This document shows positions 50,180 to 61,115 of a stretch of DNA of 64,000 bases, piece after piece; the first letter of the stretch is position 1, and each line of letters begins with the position of its first letter. The DNA is taken from NCBI RefSeq assembly GCF_964656455.1, contig NC_135720.1, forward strand, positions 110,496,696-110,560,695, written 5' to 3'. The position numbers and the translations under genes are program-made. The stretch comes from Halichoerus grypus (lineage: Eukaryota; Chordata; Mammalia; Carnivora; Phocidae). The notes beneath the pieces were generated by a model, which was given only the letters and a program-made list of their open reading frames with translations, did no database searches and was not told where the DNA came from.

Positions 50180-50370
50180 TTTTTTTAAAGATTTTACTTA
50201 TTTGACAGAGAGAGACACAGTGAGAGAGGGAACACAAGCAGGGGGAGTGGGAGAGGGAGAAGCACGCTTCCCGCCGAGCAGGGAGCCTGATGCGGGGCTC
50301 GATCCCAGGACCCTGGGATCATGACCTGAGCCGAAGGCAGACGCTTAACGACTAAGCCACCCAGGCGCCC
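50180..50370 (-). mobile_element. CAN-SINE, reverse orientation
   Basis: Reversed full-length SINE (tttaaagattttacttattt ... ctaagccacccaggcgccc). The flanking duplication is diverged: tataatactaagcttt at 50164-50179 and tataacgctatgcttt at 50371-50386. It lies about 0.8 kb downstream of the ZFAND3 penultimate exon in transcription order. Confidence 0.93.
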
Positions 50371-51138
50371 TATAACGCTATGCTTTAAATCAGGAAATAA
50401 AAACAGGAAAACTGTAAGTCAGCCTAAATAATGCAGCTACACAATTTTGCTTCTATGTGACATGATGTATGTGGTCAAAGGGAGAGAAAGAATTGGACTA
50501 AGTTTTGTTCCGCTGTGGTTAGGCATAAAGTTTTAAAAAATACATCCCTGGGCAGCAATTCTGAGAGCCAGTATTACACTGGATAATACAGAAGGAAGTG
50601 TTACTTTAAACTTGAAAGCTATTTCAAGGGGTTAAATGACAATGAATTATGGTTCGAAGAAAATTTTCTAAACTTTCATTTAAAAGGGGTATCGGGGGGA
50701 AAGAGTTTCCATTTATTATACTTAGTAAGATGCTCATTCAAAATTAATTTAATATCTGAATTTTATGGTACATATCTCAGAATTTCACTGGTTTGTTTAA
50801 TTTCTAAGTAAGTCATCAGTGAGTAGGAACCAGAGTAATACCCAGTGGGGAGAATCTGAAAGGAGTAAGCAGTGACAATGCAACTCTAAAGAAACAAGTG
50901 TAAGAGAAGTGGGGATGTTTTTGCCCCCCCCCCGCCTTTTTTTTTAAGCGTGAGAGGAGATAAAAGGCGTTTAGAAGGAAGACTCCTCTACTCCTGCTTT
51001 CATAAGCTCCAAACCCATAGCTTGCAGGGAGGCACTCAGGGGAAGAATTAAGGACTTCAGCCTCTTAGGAGTAATGTCCAAAGCCATCCCCGGGTGTCAA
51101 GGACACAATCTCGTCATGCCGCCGGGGGCGATGCTTAC

Positions 51139-51306
51139 CGCAGCGGCATGATCCCAATTCCTGCTGCACCAGCTCCAGTTTGGTTTGGCACTGGAAGCAC
51201 CGACGTCGACTCTTCTGTTTAGATCGGCTGGTTTCCTCAGGTCGTTCGGTACTCTCCAGTAGTCGTGCCCGTTTCACTGGCGAAGCCTCATTCTCAGACT
51301 GTGAAT
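51139..51306 (-). CDS. ZFAND3: ZFAND3 penultimate coding exon (first half of the AN1 zinc finger)
   Basis: The minus-strand exon is 168 bases. It completes a split Asp codon, encodes 55 residues and ends with the first base of a split Gly codon. The acceptor is tgttttggtcag (ending 51307) and the donor is G|GTAAGC. The peptide begins SQSENEASPVKRARLLE, a charged, probably disordered linker, passes a basic SKQKSRRR patch and enters the AN1 finger: CFQC, a 13-residue loop, then CRC. These are four of the eight zinc ligands; the rest come from the exon at 20154-20308. The A20 finger and start codon are not in the window and must lie to the right. The exon is intact. Identity is firm from the conserved CFQCQTKLELVQQELGSCRC text. 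Confidence 0.96.
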
Positions 51307-51599
51307 CTGACCAAAACAACACATTTGGGGGTCAGGGTTGGTGCCTGGCTTGGCGAGCGCAGCTAATGAATGTACTGCGGGCCACTCTATGCCCTCCTCC
51401 TCAGTTCTGCCCGGCCCGGTTTTCACCGCACGAACTGTGACAAGCACGGACCTTCAGGGCAGACTTCTAACAAGCCTGAGCTAGGAGAGGAGGGTGTGGT
51501 GACTCAACAAAAACCAGTCCTATGTTGTTGTTTTTCAAAACAGCTGTTTCTTTGAGGAGACCATTCAAGCTGGAACTGGGATCCTCCCTTTGTCTGTAT

Positions 51600-51780
51600 C
51601 TCTTCTTTGGGCCCTAGCTGCTTACTGCTTGCACTGGTTATTTACTGCTTCTTAGATATCTGCTTGTCCTCAAGTAGACTATAATTCTTCAGAAAAGGGA
51701 TTAGGTCTAATATTTCTTTTTATCGCCATGCTTAGCACAATTCTGTACCCAATGCAGTGTTTGATGGGTGATCCATAACC
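51600..51780 (+). mobile_element. L2 3' end-like fragment
   Basis: Contains ttatttactgcttcttagat, actataattcttcagaaaagg and ccatgcttagcacaattctg, which fit the forward L2 3' tail. Diverged and short. Confidence 0.4.
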
Positions 51781-51794
51781 TTTTCTACTAAAAA

Positions 51795-52090
51795 TGTAAC
51801 AAAACACGTAAGAGTCAGGTTCTGCTGTTGAAAATCCTTTCGACTTTATTCAGAGCGAAGGAGCATCCTTGCTTATTCACAAGCAAGCGACCCCGTGGCC
51901 TCCATCGCGGCATGCTACAGAAGCCGCGCTCGGCACCCCACCCCTAACACTGCTGCCACACTGGCAAGTAGACGGAGGTATAGTGTGTGACAACCTGGGT
52001 TTTGTAGAACCTTAATAAAGTAACTAAAACGCAATAAAGTTCCTGACGTAGGCAGGCTATAAATAACTCTTGCCTTCAGGAAAAAGAAAA
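51795..52090 (-). mobile_element. Possible solo LTR or retrosequence, CpG-rich
   Basis: About 290 bases with roughly a dozen CpGs in an otherwise CpG-poor intron. On the minus strand there is a TATA-like ttatttatagcc, a second one (gtgaataagcaagg), and a gctctgaataaagtcg poly(A)-signal context, followed about 50 bases later by a possible tgttaca end. This order suits an LTR with U3-R-U5, but no matching target-site duplication or U3 start was found. An unrelated CpG-rich unique element is possible. Confidence 0.25.
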
Positions 52091-52229
52091 AAGAAGACCA
52101 CCTGGGGACTCTGTATTCTTGGACTTGCTGCCACTAAGGCATACTGAAGATGCACCTCTTGCCAGGGTTCCAAAGGGCTTTGTGCTAACCCCTCTCTGGA
52201 AGGGAGTCTCCTAAATTATTTTCTTCAAA

Positions 52230-52912
52230 ACAGATCCAGATCCCACCGCTTCTTACCCCTCCACCATCTCCATCCTGGTCCAAGCTATCACCATCTCACA
52301 TCCAGCCTAGTATAATAGCCTTTTAACTGGTCTCCCTGCCCACCCCCTTGTTCCTACAGTCCTTGTTCTCCACAGCCAAGTGATCCTGTTAAAAATCAGG
52401 TTAGAATCACTTCACTTCCCTGTTCAAAACCCTTTAATAGCTCTCTTTTCCAGAGAAAAAGTTCAAATACTTACTACAGCACTCACAAGGACCTGCATGA
52501 TTTGCCCTCCTCTCTGCTCTCTTACCTCATCTGCTGCTGCTCTCTCCCTTTACCCCATCCACACTAGCCTCCTGACTGTCTCCTACCTCAGGACCTTTGC
52601 ACCTTCTCTTCCAGTTGTCTAGAACTCTTTACCCAGATCTACATGGAACTCACCTCTTTTAAGTCTTTTAAAGTCACATTTTCAACATCTTTTTCTCTGC
52701 TCACCCTATCTAGACCACTCTTATTCCCCTTCCCTGGCACTTCCCCTCCTCCCACGTCCTGCCTTTTATCCCTCCCACAGCACTGTACCTTTTAACATTA
52801 TCCTCACAGAGGATATAAAATCCTGCAGGGCAGGAAGTTTCACCTGCTTTGTTCATAATCTGCCTACAATGCCTACAACTTAATAAATATTTCTTAGATG
52901 AATGAATCTTCT
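52230..52912 (+). mobile_element. L2 (LINE-2) 3' region
   Basis: A long forward L2: ccaccatctccatcctggtcc, gtataatagccttttaactgg, ctccctgcccacc, cagccaagtgatcctgtt, aggacctgcatgatttgccc, ctcaggacctttgcaccttc, and a tail cctgcagggcaggaagtttc then acttaataaatatttctta. Noncoding. Confidence 0.8.
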
Positions 52913-54719
52913 CCTAGGCAGTTCTGATTTTCTATTTAAAGTGGCCCTAGTGAGAAGCAGCAGACTGTTGGATGTATTTCAGTGAAGGCTGTGTACCTCT
53001 TTCTCCAGCGCCACCCCTGTGAAGACACTGCATGTCACCAGGGAGCACTCACTGCCCCGCCCCCCTCAGCCCAATACACTGTGCACCGACTTATGGAAGG
53101 CATGCACCATTCTTAGCAATTGTAAACTTCATTTTTCATCTCATTTAGTTCTTCCAGTCCTACATGACATTTTCCCCCAATACAAACCAATTAAACAAGG
53201 CCTTTGATGAAAACAATTGAAAGCAAGTTCAGCCTATTTCCCAGCTCTGCTGAGCGAAGCTGTCCAAACCCAATCGGTGTGATGACTGAGGCAGCCACAG
53301 ACAGGGCCCCTTCCCCTACAACAGCAACAAGCAACAATCTAAATGTAAATCATTACAAAGCATCCAGCCAAAAGGAATTCACCTTGTATGAGCCACAGTG
53401 CTCTCCAGGGGAGGTCCTTTTTCACAAACCAACAATGGCACAATTTGTATTAATAACTATTTAGACATACTTTTTTTTTTTAATGAGAAGAGAAAATTCT
53501 GGAGTGGAGCCATAACAAAAAAAATGGTGTCTGTTCTGAGACAAGGTCCTAAATGTGGAGCATCCTTAAAAGAAATTATCTCCCAACCCTGGAGCATGGG
53601 GTGGGGGAAGAGAGAGAGAGGAGTCCATACAAGAAGGGGAGGCTGTTGAAGCCTCTGCATTATTAATATTGTTAAAATCCAGAGAGCTTTGACATGATGC
53701 CAGTATGCCTCTAATGTAAAAGAGGACCACTCAGATCCTAATCCTCTTTCATTCACACTGCTATCTGATAGAACTGAGCATGTGTCTGCAAATACAGAGT
53801 TCACATTCAAGGCTGTTTTCCACATGACTGTGTCCTAAACCGTCAAATGTGCTATCTATCCATCCCCATTTCTAAAGCAAACTTGCTACAAGGAGAACAT
53901 TTTCCTTTTAGCATGGCAATGCTATATCCATAGCTAACTATTTTCAAATAAGCAAGGGAGGGATATGTAAGAAAATGTTTTTTAATGTATGATCCCTAAG
54001 ATTGGGAATCATAATCATCATTGGTCATTATCAAACAAACCACTTGATGGGACTCCCAAAGGTTAGAGGAGGCCTGTCTTGTCCTCTAATTCCCTATCTT
54101 GTCTGCCCAATGGACATTCAATAACAAAACTAAGGAACAAATTTGCATGATCTCATGCTGAAATCTCTCTTTCCCCATTCCTCGTTTTATATAAAGACTA
54201 CTGAGTTATTTGTTCTGGTAGTCAGGAGGTAGATGACATTCCAGAAATAATGGGTCCTAAGGGAATTTTCTGATGCTGCCAACAGCTTCTGGCTGCACTG
54301 CCTTGGCCATCCTAAAAGACCACTCAGCCCTAGCCGGTTCTCTAAGAGTCAATGTCTAGGCATCCAGACAAGTCTAAGACCAAAGGCATCCATGTATAGA
54401 AAGTCTGAACCATGAGAAGCAGTCCTCAGTGATTCTAAACCAACAAAGATGAAAAGTTTATCAGAATGTGTTTTTTTTTTAGAATCAAGGAACTGTTCCT
54501 AGACATTAAGAGATCCATGACTTTTATGTTCTGGAATATGCCCACTTATCTTCACTCAGTCAATGGTCTATTAAATAGAAAGGAATCCCTGTGCCCTCTA
54601 ATGCTCCCTGCCACAAAGAGGGAGGGGGGAAAAAAGCTCCCTAAACTGTTTACCACCCTCCACATGCCGCCATCCAGGAAGGTGATTGGTTATATATAAC
54701 TTCTTGGAGAAGGAAACCA

Positions 54720-55180
54720 TTCTTTGACATTTTTTCACAAGTCAACTTAATGCTTTAATTAGTAGCTAATGAAATAAATAGTGGTCTACAGGATCACCAT
54801 CATGTCTGCATAAGAAATTTACATCTCCTCTGCTAATTACTTAATGAAACTTTGTGCCATGGGGTGAGCTGCCTAAATAAGAGATTAACAGATGTCCAGG
54901 GCAGGGATTCTAATTGCTTAATAATGAACTAAATAATTCAACTATTCAATTATAAATTTTATGTGAAATTAAAAAGGACTACCAGAAAGAAAAGATCCAA
55001 ATCAACACTAAAGGAATCCTCATCTACTGTCCATATTTGAATAAATTAAACTTTGATTATTTACTTTTTGCCTGCAAACATCATTCCTGTCACCGTGATG
55101 CATTTTTAACTTCCTCAACAATGACAGAAAACACCCAACAGTCTACTTGCTTAATCTGAACTTGGGCAGTAAGGGTTAAA
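54720..55180. promoter_or_regulatory. Candidate enhancer with clustered homeodomain sites
   Basis: An AT-rich unique block holding an unusual run of TAAT/ATTA cores: gctttaattagtagctaatg, tctgctaattacttaatgaa, ttctaattgcttaataatg, then attcaattataaattt. A second part has caccgtgatgcatttttaac. No repeat family was recognised. Function is inferred from motif density. Confidence 0.35.
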
Positions 55181-55531
55181 CATGGAGAGAAAGGAGAACA
55201 GAAATAACTCTTACATGCAGCTTTAACTGTCAAAAGAAACACGTCCTTGCAAGGAGCATGCTCATTAGCAGCAGGAGGAGCTGTAGTGGCAAGCTAGAAA
55301 CTGTTTCCACCCCAGGAGTTAAGAGTGACTTCTAATTAAGGTCCTTCATAAAGGGCCAACAAAGCACATTTTTTCCAGTATGCTTTTTCTTGAGAACATA
55401 AATCAGGCCTGCATATACCCACGCAAGAGCTGCCACACTCCCATGCTGGGTGCGCAGTGCTTGGTACTCACCAGATGCCCTCTTCCTCTGCCTATGTTTA
55501 ATAGAATGAGAAAGATATCACATCAGATCTT

Positions 55532-55732
55532 TTTTTTTTTTTTTAAGATTTTATTTATTTATTTGACAGAGAGAGAGACACAGTGAGAGCAGGAACACAA
55601 GCAGGGGAGTGGGAGAGGGAGAAGCAGGCCTCCTGCCGAGCAGGGAGCCCGATGTGGGACTTGATCCCAGGACCCTGGGACCATGACCTGAGCCGAAGGC
55701 AGACGCTTAACGACTGAGCCACCCAGGCGCCC
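55532..55732 (-). mobile_element. CAN-SINE, reverse orientation
   Basis: Full-length reversed SINE with long T-run, aagattttatttatttattt, and head cgactgagccacccaggcgccc. It has a perfect 14 bp target-site duplication, tcacatcagatctt, at 55518-55531 and 55733-55746. One of the youngest-looking copies here. Confidence 0.96.
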
Positions 55733-57939
55733 TCACATCAGATCTTCTAAGTCAAAGGGAAGTGTGATCAAGAATCAACCTCATGTGATCACATGAGAAA
55801 GGAAAATCTTAAGACAAAGTACTTTAGCCTATCAGCTCCTTAGGTTTGAAGGAAACCACTTCTTAATTTGTGACAAAGAAACAAGTACAGAGATTTTAAA
55901 AACACCCACCTTCTGAGAAGAGAAATTCTTCTAATTGTACTTTCCTAGCCAATCGCAGAAAACAGTGGTAAGACTTTCAATTTAGGAACACAGTTTAACT
56001 GGAAAGCTTGACTGGAGAACAAACAGAGCTACTTCTTTTAAAATTCTGTTTTGTCTCTGACAGAAATTCACGTTTGTTCCTTACTGTCACCGTTCTTGTC
56101 TTTATTACTCATGTTCTCTCCTGAAAATTTCCAAATAAACTGTGTCAGGCCTGTCAGAGTTGCATCCCAATCTCTCTTATCTCCCATCACTGTGCAGCGG
56201 GCAGCATGCACACACCCAGGGCCACTAACCGTTGACTGTGGCCTTCTGACATCTCAGGCATGCTCTCAGCCTTCTGTACAAGCCAACACTCACAATTTAG
56301 AATAGGAGAGGGGGAGAAGCAAAGTGGCAAAAAAGACAGGGAAGCCTTCCTCATTCGCTTCACCCACACCTTCCCTCACTTGTAAGAAAGAAAGATGAGT
56401 CTGTTTAATCTCAGGCTGTATGACAGCTTTTGAGGCACTCAATCAGTTTTTTCAGAACCTATCACAGTCTCTTGACAGACTGACATTTATGATCCCAACA
56501 GCCTGTGCAAACATCAGTAAGAGCAATAATTAATGAACCCTCACACATCCCTGCTGTCTCTCCTTCGACCATTTAAAAGGAGCTTAAGCTGCTAAAACCT
56601 CTGTCCATGAAAAACACCACACTCTCACTGGAAAAATTGATAAAAGAGACCCAAAAAAAATCTGTTTTATAGGTACTTTCTGTTTCTCCTCATGCTTTGC
56701 TTTCAGTGTATGCAGGGATTAAATTCATCCTCTCCTGAAAGACTCAATGGGTCTTTTTTTTTTGACGAGAAAAAAACAAAACAAAACTCGTCATTACCCA
56801 TTAAACACTGTTTCCCCACTTTGTTCAATTGGCATTTCCCCCTCCTTTCTTACTTTCCTAATGGCCCTAGAACAATTTTGGAATGACACACCTGTTAAAA
56901 ATACATGGACATAAAAACATGGACAAAGAAAGAAGTTCAAGTCTTTGGAAGGGGCTGATTATTAAAGTTTTGTGGAGAATGCCTTCATATATACTGGATA
57001 TATGACATGGAGATGAATCTAGGCTGAAATATACTGGCAATGCTATGTCTTAGATCATAACCATTTTAAAGGTGAGTTGTTCTCAAAACTGTCAGGAAGT
57101 ACTATTCCTAAGCATTAATCCCTCTATTCTCCATCCAGCTCCACTTCCATCCCCCCGTTATTTTCTCTGGCTCTCTGTTTTGCTATTAGTGATACTTGAG
57201 GGTGGTCTCCTTCACCATCACAACCTCAAGACAGAAAACAGACCTCTGACCCTTCCTTCCTGCTGGGAACACAAGACTCGGAGACCTGAGGTATGTGATG
57301 GGTGGAGCGGACTATCGTGGGAGCGCACCTGGACTTTTGGGTTCTTTGTCCTCAATCTGCTCAAAAGACACAAGGCATCAGAAACCTTCTTGGGGGTAAT
57401 TGTATCATCTAATGGTCTGATTTTGGTTGTGATGACAGCAATGCAAAAGCTGCTTCTGTAGGGACTTTTTTGGTTAGAAGACAGCTTAAAGAGCAGCAAA
57501 ACACATGGAAGTCATGAATCATGATAATTTATATACCCATGTGGGAGAGGAATACCCACAAGTCCCAAAGGCACATATTAAAGACTGGGATCAGTTTTCT
57601 CACTTCCCCAAAGCCCATCTTCACCTGATTCCTGCTGGACAGGAAGCTGGAAGCTGATTCTGGTGGCACATCTTGACACAGAAAAAAGTGATTATGGATC
57701 ATCAATGGATCAAAGTAGGAAAAGCTAATGGGCTGTGAGGAGAGCAGCTCTCCATTACATAAAACAATTAAAATCATGGCACCAGAGCCCAACAGTCCCA
57801 AAGGAAGCAGTTCTTCCTCAACTTTTCCTTCTACTCTGTATGCCTTTTATTTCTTGCCTGTTGTGTTTACTAGGCCTTCTAGCATAATGCTAAATAGGAG
57901 TGTTGAAAAGGACATGCTTGCCTTGTATCCAAATTCAGG

Positions 57940-58480
57940 AGGAAAATATTCAGCTCTCACACAGCTTTTCATTTTGAAAAATTTCAAACACATAGAAAAA
58001 TTCACATAGTACAATGAACACCTGTGCACATTCCATTCAGATTCAACAACTGTTAATAATCTGTCACATTGTTTTCTCTCTCCCCTCCATATTTATGCTC
58101 CCCCCAAATCATCTGAAAATAATTCGCACACATCAAAATACCTAATACACACATCTAATATAATAAGGGCATTTCCTGCCATGACCAAAATATCACACCT
58201 AAGAAAATCAAGAATAATTCCCCAATGTCATCTAATATTCAGTCCATATCCAAATTATCCCCATTGTTCTCAAAGGCATGTCCAATCAAGTTTTATGTGT
58301 TACATTTGGATCCTATGTCTAAGTCCCTTTTAATCTAGGACAGTATGCCCTTCAAAATGTTTGTTTTCCTTCATTTGCTTGTTCCTGCCTTCAAATGACC
58401 TAGACTTTTGAACAGTCCTGGTTAGTTTTCCTGTGGAATATACCATATCCTAGATTATCTACTTACCTGTTTTTTAATGG
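57940..58480. mobile_element. Probable old LINE-derived sequence
   Basis: Text such as gaaaaatttcaaacacatag, cttgtatccaaattcag and caattattt-type AT-rich phrases, with cccattgttctcaaaggcat, recalls reversed old L1/HAL1 3' ends. The family and strand are not certain. Confidence 0.3.
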
Positions 58481-58924
58481 CATAATTTAACTTACAAGAA
58501 AGGAGATTTTTAATTGTACATCTCCTCTGTTACATATTCAGGACCAGAAATTAAAACTTCCAGCAAGCACCTGACAGATCCACATGGTTGCAGGGTTAGC
58601 ACAAGTGAGGGCAGGTACTGTGTAATCAATCAACCCAGTCCATCTATGCCAGGGCAAGGAATGGAGGCTTAGGCAAACATTAGGAGATGAGCTAGCTCCA
58701 AGTGTTGTAGCCCATGATTTCTTATAGTATGATGGCATTCCCTGTGACTAAAGTTGGTCCCAGAGGTCACAAGTCATTCCTCCAATTATTTCCTTTCTGA
58801 TAGCTTCCTGGCCTTTTTCTGATTGCCCTTCTTCTCCTGACTGACTATACTGTTGCTAATTATTGCTATAAGACATCTCTTTACTGCTAAATCGCTCATC
58901 TCTTTAAAATTCTTCCTTATTTTA

Positions 58925-59126
58925 GGGGCACCTGGGTGGTTTAGTCGTTGGGCATCTGCCTTCGGCTCAGGTCATGGTCCCAGGGTCCTGGGATCAAGCC
59001 CCGCATCGGGCTCTCTGCTCAGCAGGAAGCCTGCTTCTCCCTCTCCCACTCCCCCTGCTTGTGTTCCCTCTTTCACTGTCTCTGTCAAATAAATAAAATC
59101 TTAAAATAAATAAATAAAAATAAATT
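58925..59126 (+). mobile_element. CAN-SINE
   Basis: Forward full-length SINE from ggggcacctgggtggtttag to a tail of aaataaataaaatcttaaaataaataaa. It has a perfect 18 bp target-site duplication, aaattcttccttatttta, at 58907-58924 and 59127-59144. The longest intact duplication in the window. Confidence 0.97.
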
Positions 59127-59324
59127 AAATTCTTCCTTATTTTAGACCTAAGGAAAAATTTCACCAGATTAAAAAACACAAAGCAAAGGCCCAGGAAAAT
59201 TCATTTACAAAAATAATCACAATCTCATTAAGTAGAGTAATATTCTCAGTTTATTTGATCTACTTTATTTAGGCCTTAAGATTAATGACCACTCTGTTCA
59301 GAGCCATGACAACAGCCAATATTT

Positions 59325-59570
59325 CATTAATTATTTCTCAAGTGCCCAGTGTATGCCAGGCACTGGGCTTTGAACTGGCAAATGAGATCTGCATATGGTA
59401 GTGATCTCTTCCCTAAGGAGGCCACGATCCAGATGGAAAGACATATTTACAAATAAACCTATAGCATAGTAAGTGGCATATTAATATATGAACAGAATGC
59501 TATGAACACAAAATGTGGAAGTGATAAATTCTGTCAGGCAGGTGATTAAGAAATAGAAAGGTCAGAAAAG
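59325..59570 (-). mobile_element. L2/MIR-like old repeat, reverse orientation
   Basis: Contains gcccagtgtatgccaggcac, tgggctttgaactggcaaatg and gatctcttccctaaggagg, the reversed L2 3' order. Diverged. Confidence 0.5.
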
Positions 59571-59954
59571 TTATCTCTTGAACTTAAGAACTATATTGTA
59601 TATATGTAGACAGATGGTTTTTCGCTTACTTTTGTCATCTCCACATTCTTTTCTGTGGAGCCTATTTTTAAAAATACCTTTTTGCATATAACTTGTTCAT
59701 CTACCTTCTTCTCTTTTAGTAGACCCTTTCACAGTCTCAGGAGCAAAGGTACCTGGAGAACACCAGTGATGGGTTTTTAGGGAAATAAAACCGTTGTTTA
59801 TCTTTCCCCCTCTCTTCAATCCCAACTGGTTCAAATTTTTCCTTCCATCATGTTTATTAACCTTGATATGTATCTGTCTGCTCAGACACATACATGGCTT
59901 TAACTGCCAACTTTTCTCTATCAGGAATCCTTCAAGCCCATTTTCCTTTTATCA

Positions 59955-60330
59955 TTAATTGTTTTATTTTGAGATAATTATAGGTTCACATGTAGTTATA
60001 AAAATAATGCAAATAAACCTCATGTATCCTTCACCCAGTTTTCTCCAATGGTAACATCCTGTAGAACTCTCACACAGTATCACCAGGAGGACACTGACAC
60101 GGTCAGGCTATATACAGCATATGGATAGAGTCAACCTACACCCATCACCACAAGGGCCCCTCAAGTTGCCCTTTTATAGCAGGGTACTACCTCCCTCTTT
60201 CCCCCCTTGCTGCCTGGCAACCCTTGGCAAACACTAATCTACCCTCCATTTCTACAATTTTGTCATTTCAAGAATGGCATACATATATGGACATACAGAT
60301 AGAATCATACAGTAACCTTTTGTCCAAGTT
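59955..60330 (-). mobile_element. Old L1 3' UTR, reverse orientation
   Basis: Phrases include tattttgagataattatagg, tatccttcacccagttttctc, cctggcaacccttggcaaac, actaatctaccctccatttc and aatagaatcatacagtaacc-like text. This resembles a reversed L1M 3' UTR. Confidence 0.55.
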
Positions 60331-60389
60331 CATTTTTAAGGCAACCATCACAGTAGGGGAACATGGTAAAAGAGATTCCTTAAGTTAAA

Positions 60390-60463
60390 CTTCAGTAATA
60401 ACTGCAATAATAAGTACTAACATAAAGCACTTATTTTGTACCAGCACCTTCTAAATGCTTTTA
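60390..60463 (-). mobile_element. MIR element, reverse (first part, split)
   Basis: Reversed MIR 3' portion: aataataagtactaacataaagc, ttttgtaccagcacct, tctaaatgcttt. It is broken by a DNA transposon at 60464-60918 and resumes at 60919. Confidence 0.65.
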
Positions 60464-60918
60464 CAGTAGTTCCCTCTTATCTGCAGGGGACACATTCTAA
60501 GACCCCCAGTGGATGTCTGAAACCGGACAGTACCAAACCCTATAATATACAATGTTTTTTCCCTATACATACATACCTATGATAAAGTTTAATTTATAAA
60601 TTAGGCACAGTTAAGAGATTAACAACACTAACAGGACAATTATAATAATATACTATCAGTTATGTGAATGTGGCCTCCCTCTCTCTCTCAAAATTATACT
60701 GTCCTTTTCTTCTTATGATAATGTGATGTGGAAAATGCCTACATGATGAGATGACGTGAGCTGAATGATGTAAGCGTTATGATGTAGATTCAGGCTACTA
60801 CTAACTTTCTGCTGATATGTCAGAAGTAGAATCATCTGCTTCTGGACCGCAACTGACTGTGAGTAACCGAAACTGTGGAAAGGGAACCAGTGGAAAGGAG
60901 GCCACGGGCAGACTACTG
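60464..60918. mobile_element. Tigger-like (TcMar) DNA transposon
   Basis: A 455-base element with inverted ends (cagtagttccctcttatctg and, reversed, cagtagtctgcccgtgg), flanked by TA at 60462-60463 and 60919-60920. Internal text (acattctaagacccccagtg, gtttaatttataaattaggc, aatgcctacatgatgagatg) matches a common mammalian non-autonomous Tigger family. It sits inside a MIR and has no transposase frame. Confidence 0.8.
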
Positions 60919-61115
60919 TACATGTATTAACTCTTTCAGCTTTCGTAACAAGGGTATGAGGAGGTTACTATTATTACCCATCTAATTTTTAAGATGAGGA
61001 AACTGAGGCACGGGTTAAGTGAACTGCCAAAGATCACACAAAGCTAGTAAGAAGAAGAGTTAAGAGTGTGAACCCAGAGTGTGTGGCCTAGAGGCCTTGC
61101 TCTTAACCACTTTGC
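60919..61115 (-). mobile_element. MIR element, reverse (second part, split)
   Basis: Reversed MIR core and 5' part: catgtattaactctttcagc, gttactattattacccatct, gatgaggaaactgaggcacg, gatcacacaaagctagtaag, gagtgtgaacccag. With the part before 60464 it forms one element. Confidence 0.85.

Larger units (their letters stand above)
20309..51138 (-). other. ZFAND3: ZFAND3 last intron (30.8 kb)
   Basis: A phase-1 intron bounded by a GTAAGC donor (51138-51133 on the minus strand) and a GTTGCAG acceptor (20315-20309). It holds about nine SINEs, two L1 clusters, several L2 and MIR copies, a MER5-type element and low-complexity tracts, all listed separately. Between them are long unique stretches with no recognised gene: about 20.3-25.5, 25.8-28.3, 28.6-29.9, 32.5-35.0, 40.8-42.7 and 47.2-50.1 kb. 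Some of these look like candidate regulatory DNA. Confidence 0.9.

Noticed and set aside
58853..59092. A 79-codon frame ending in SPTPPACVPSFTVSVK
   Set aside because: It is the usual frame across a CAN-SINE body and is seen in other SINE copies as well.
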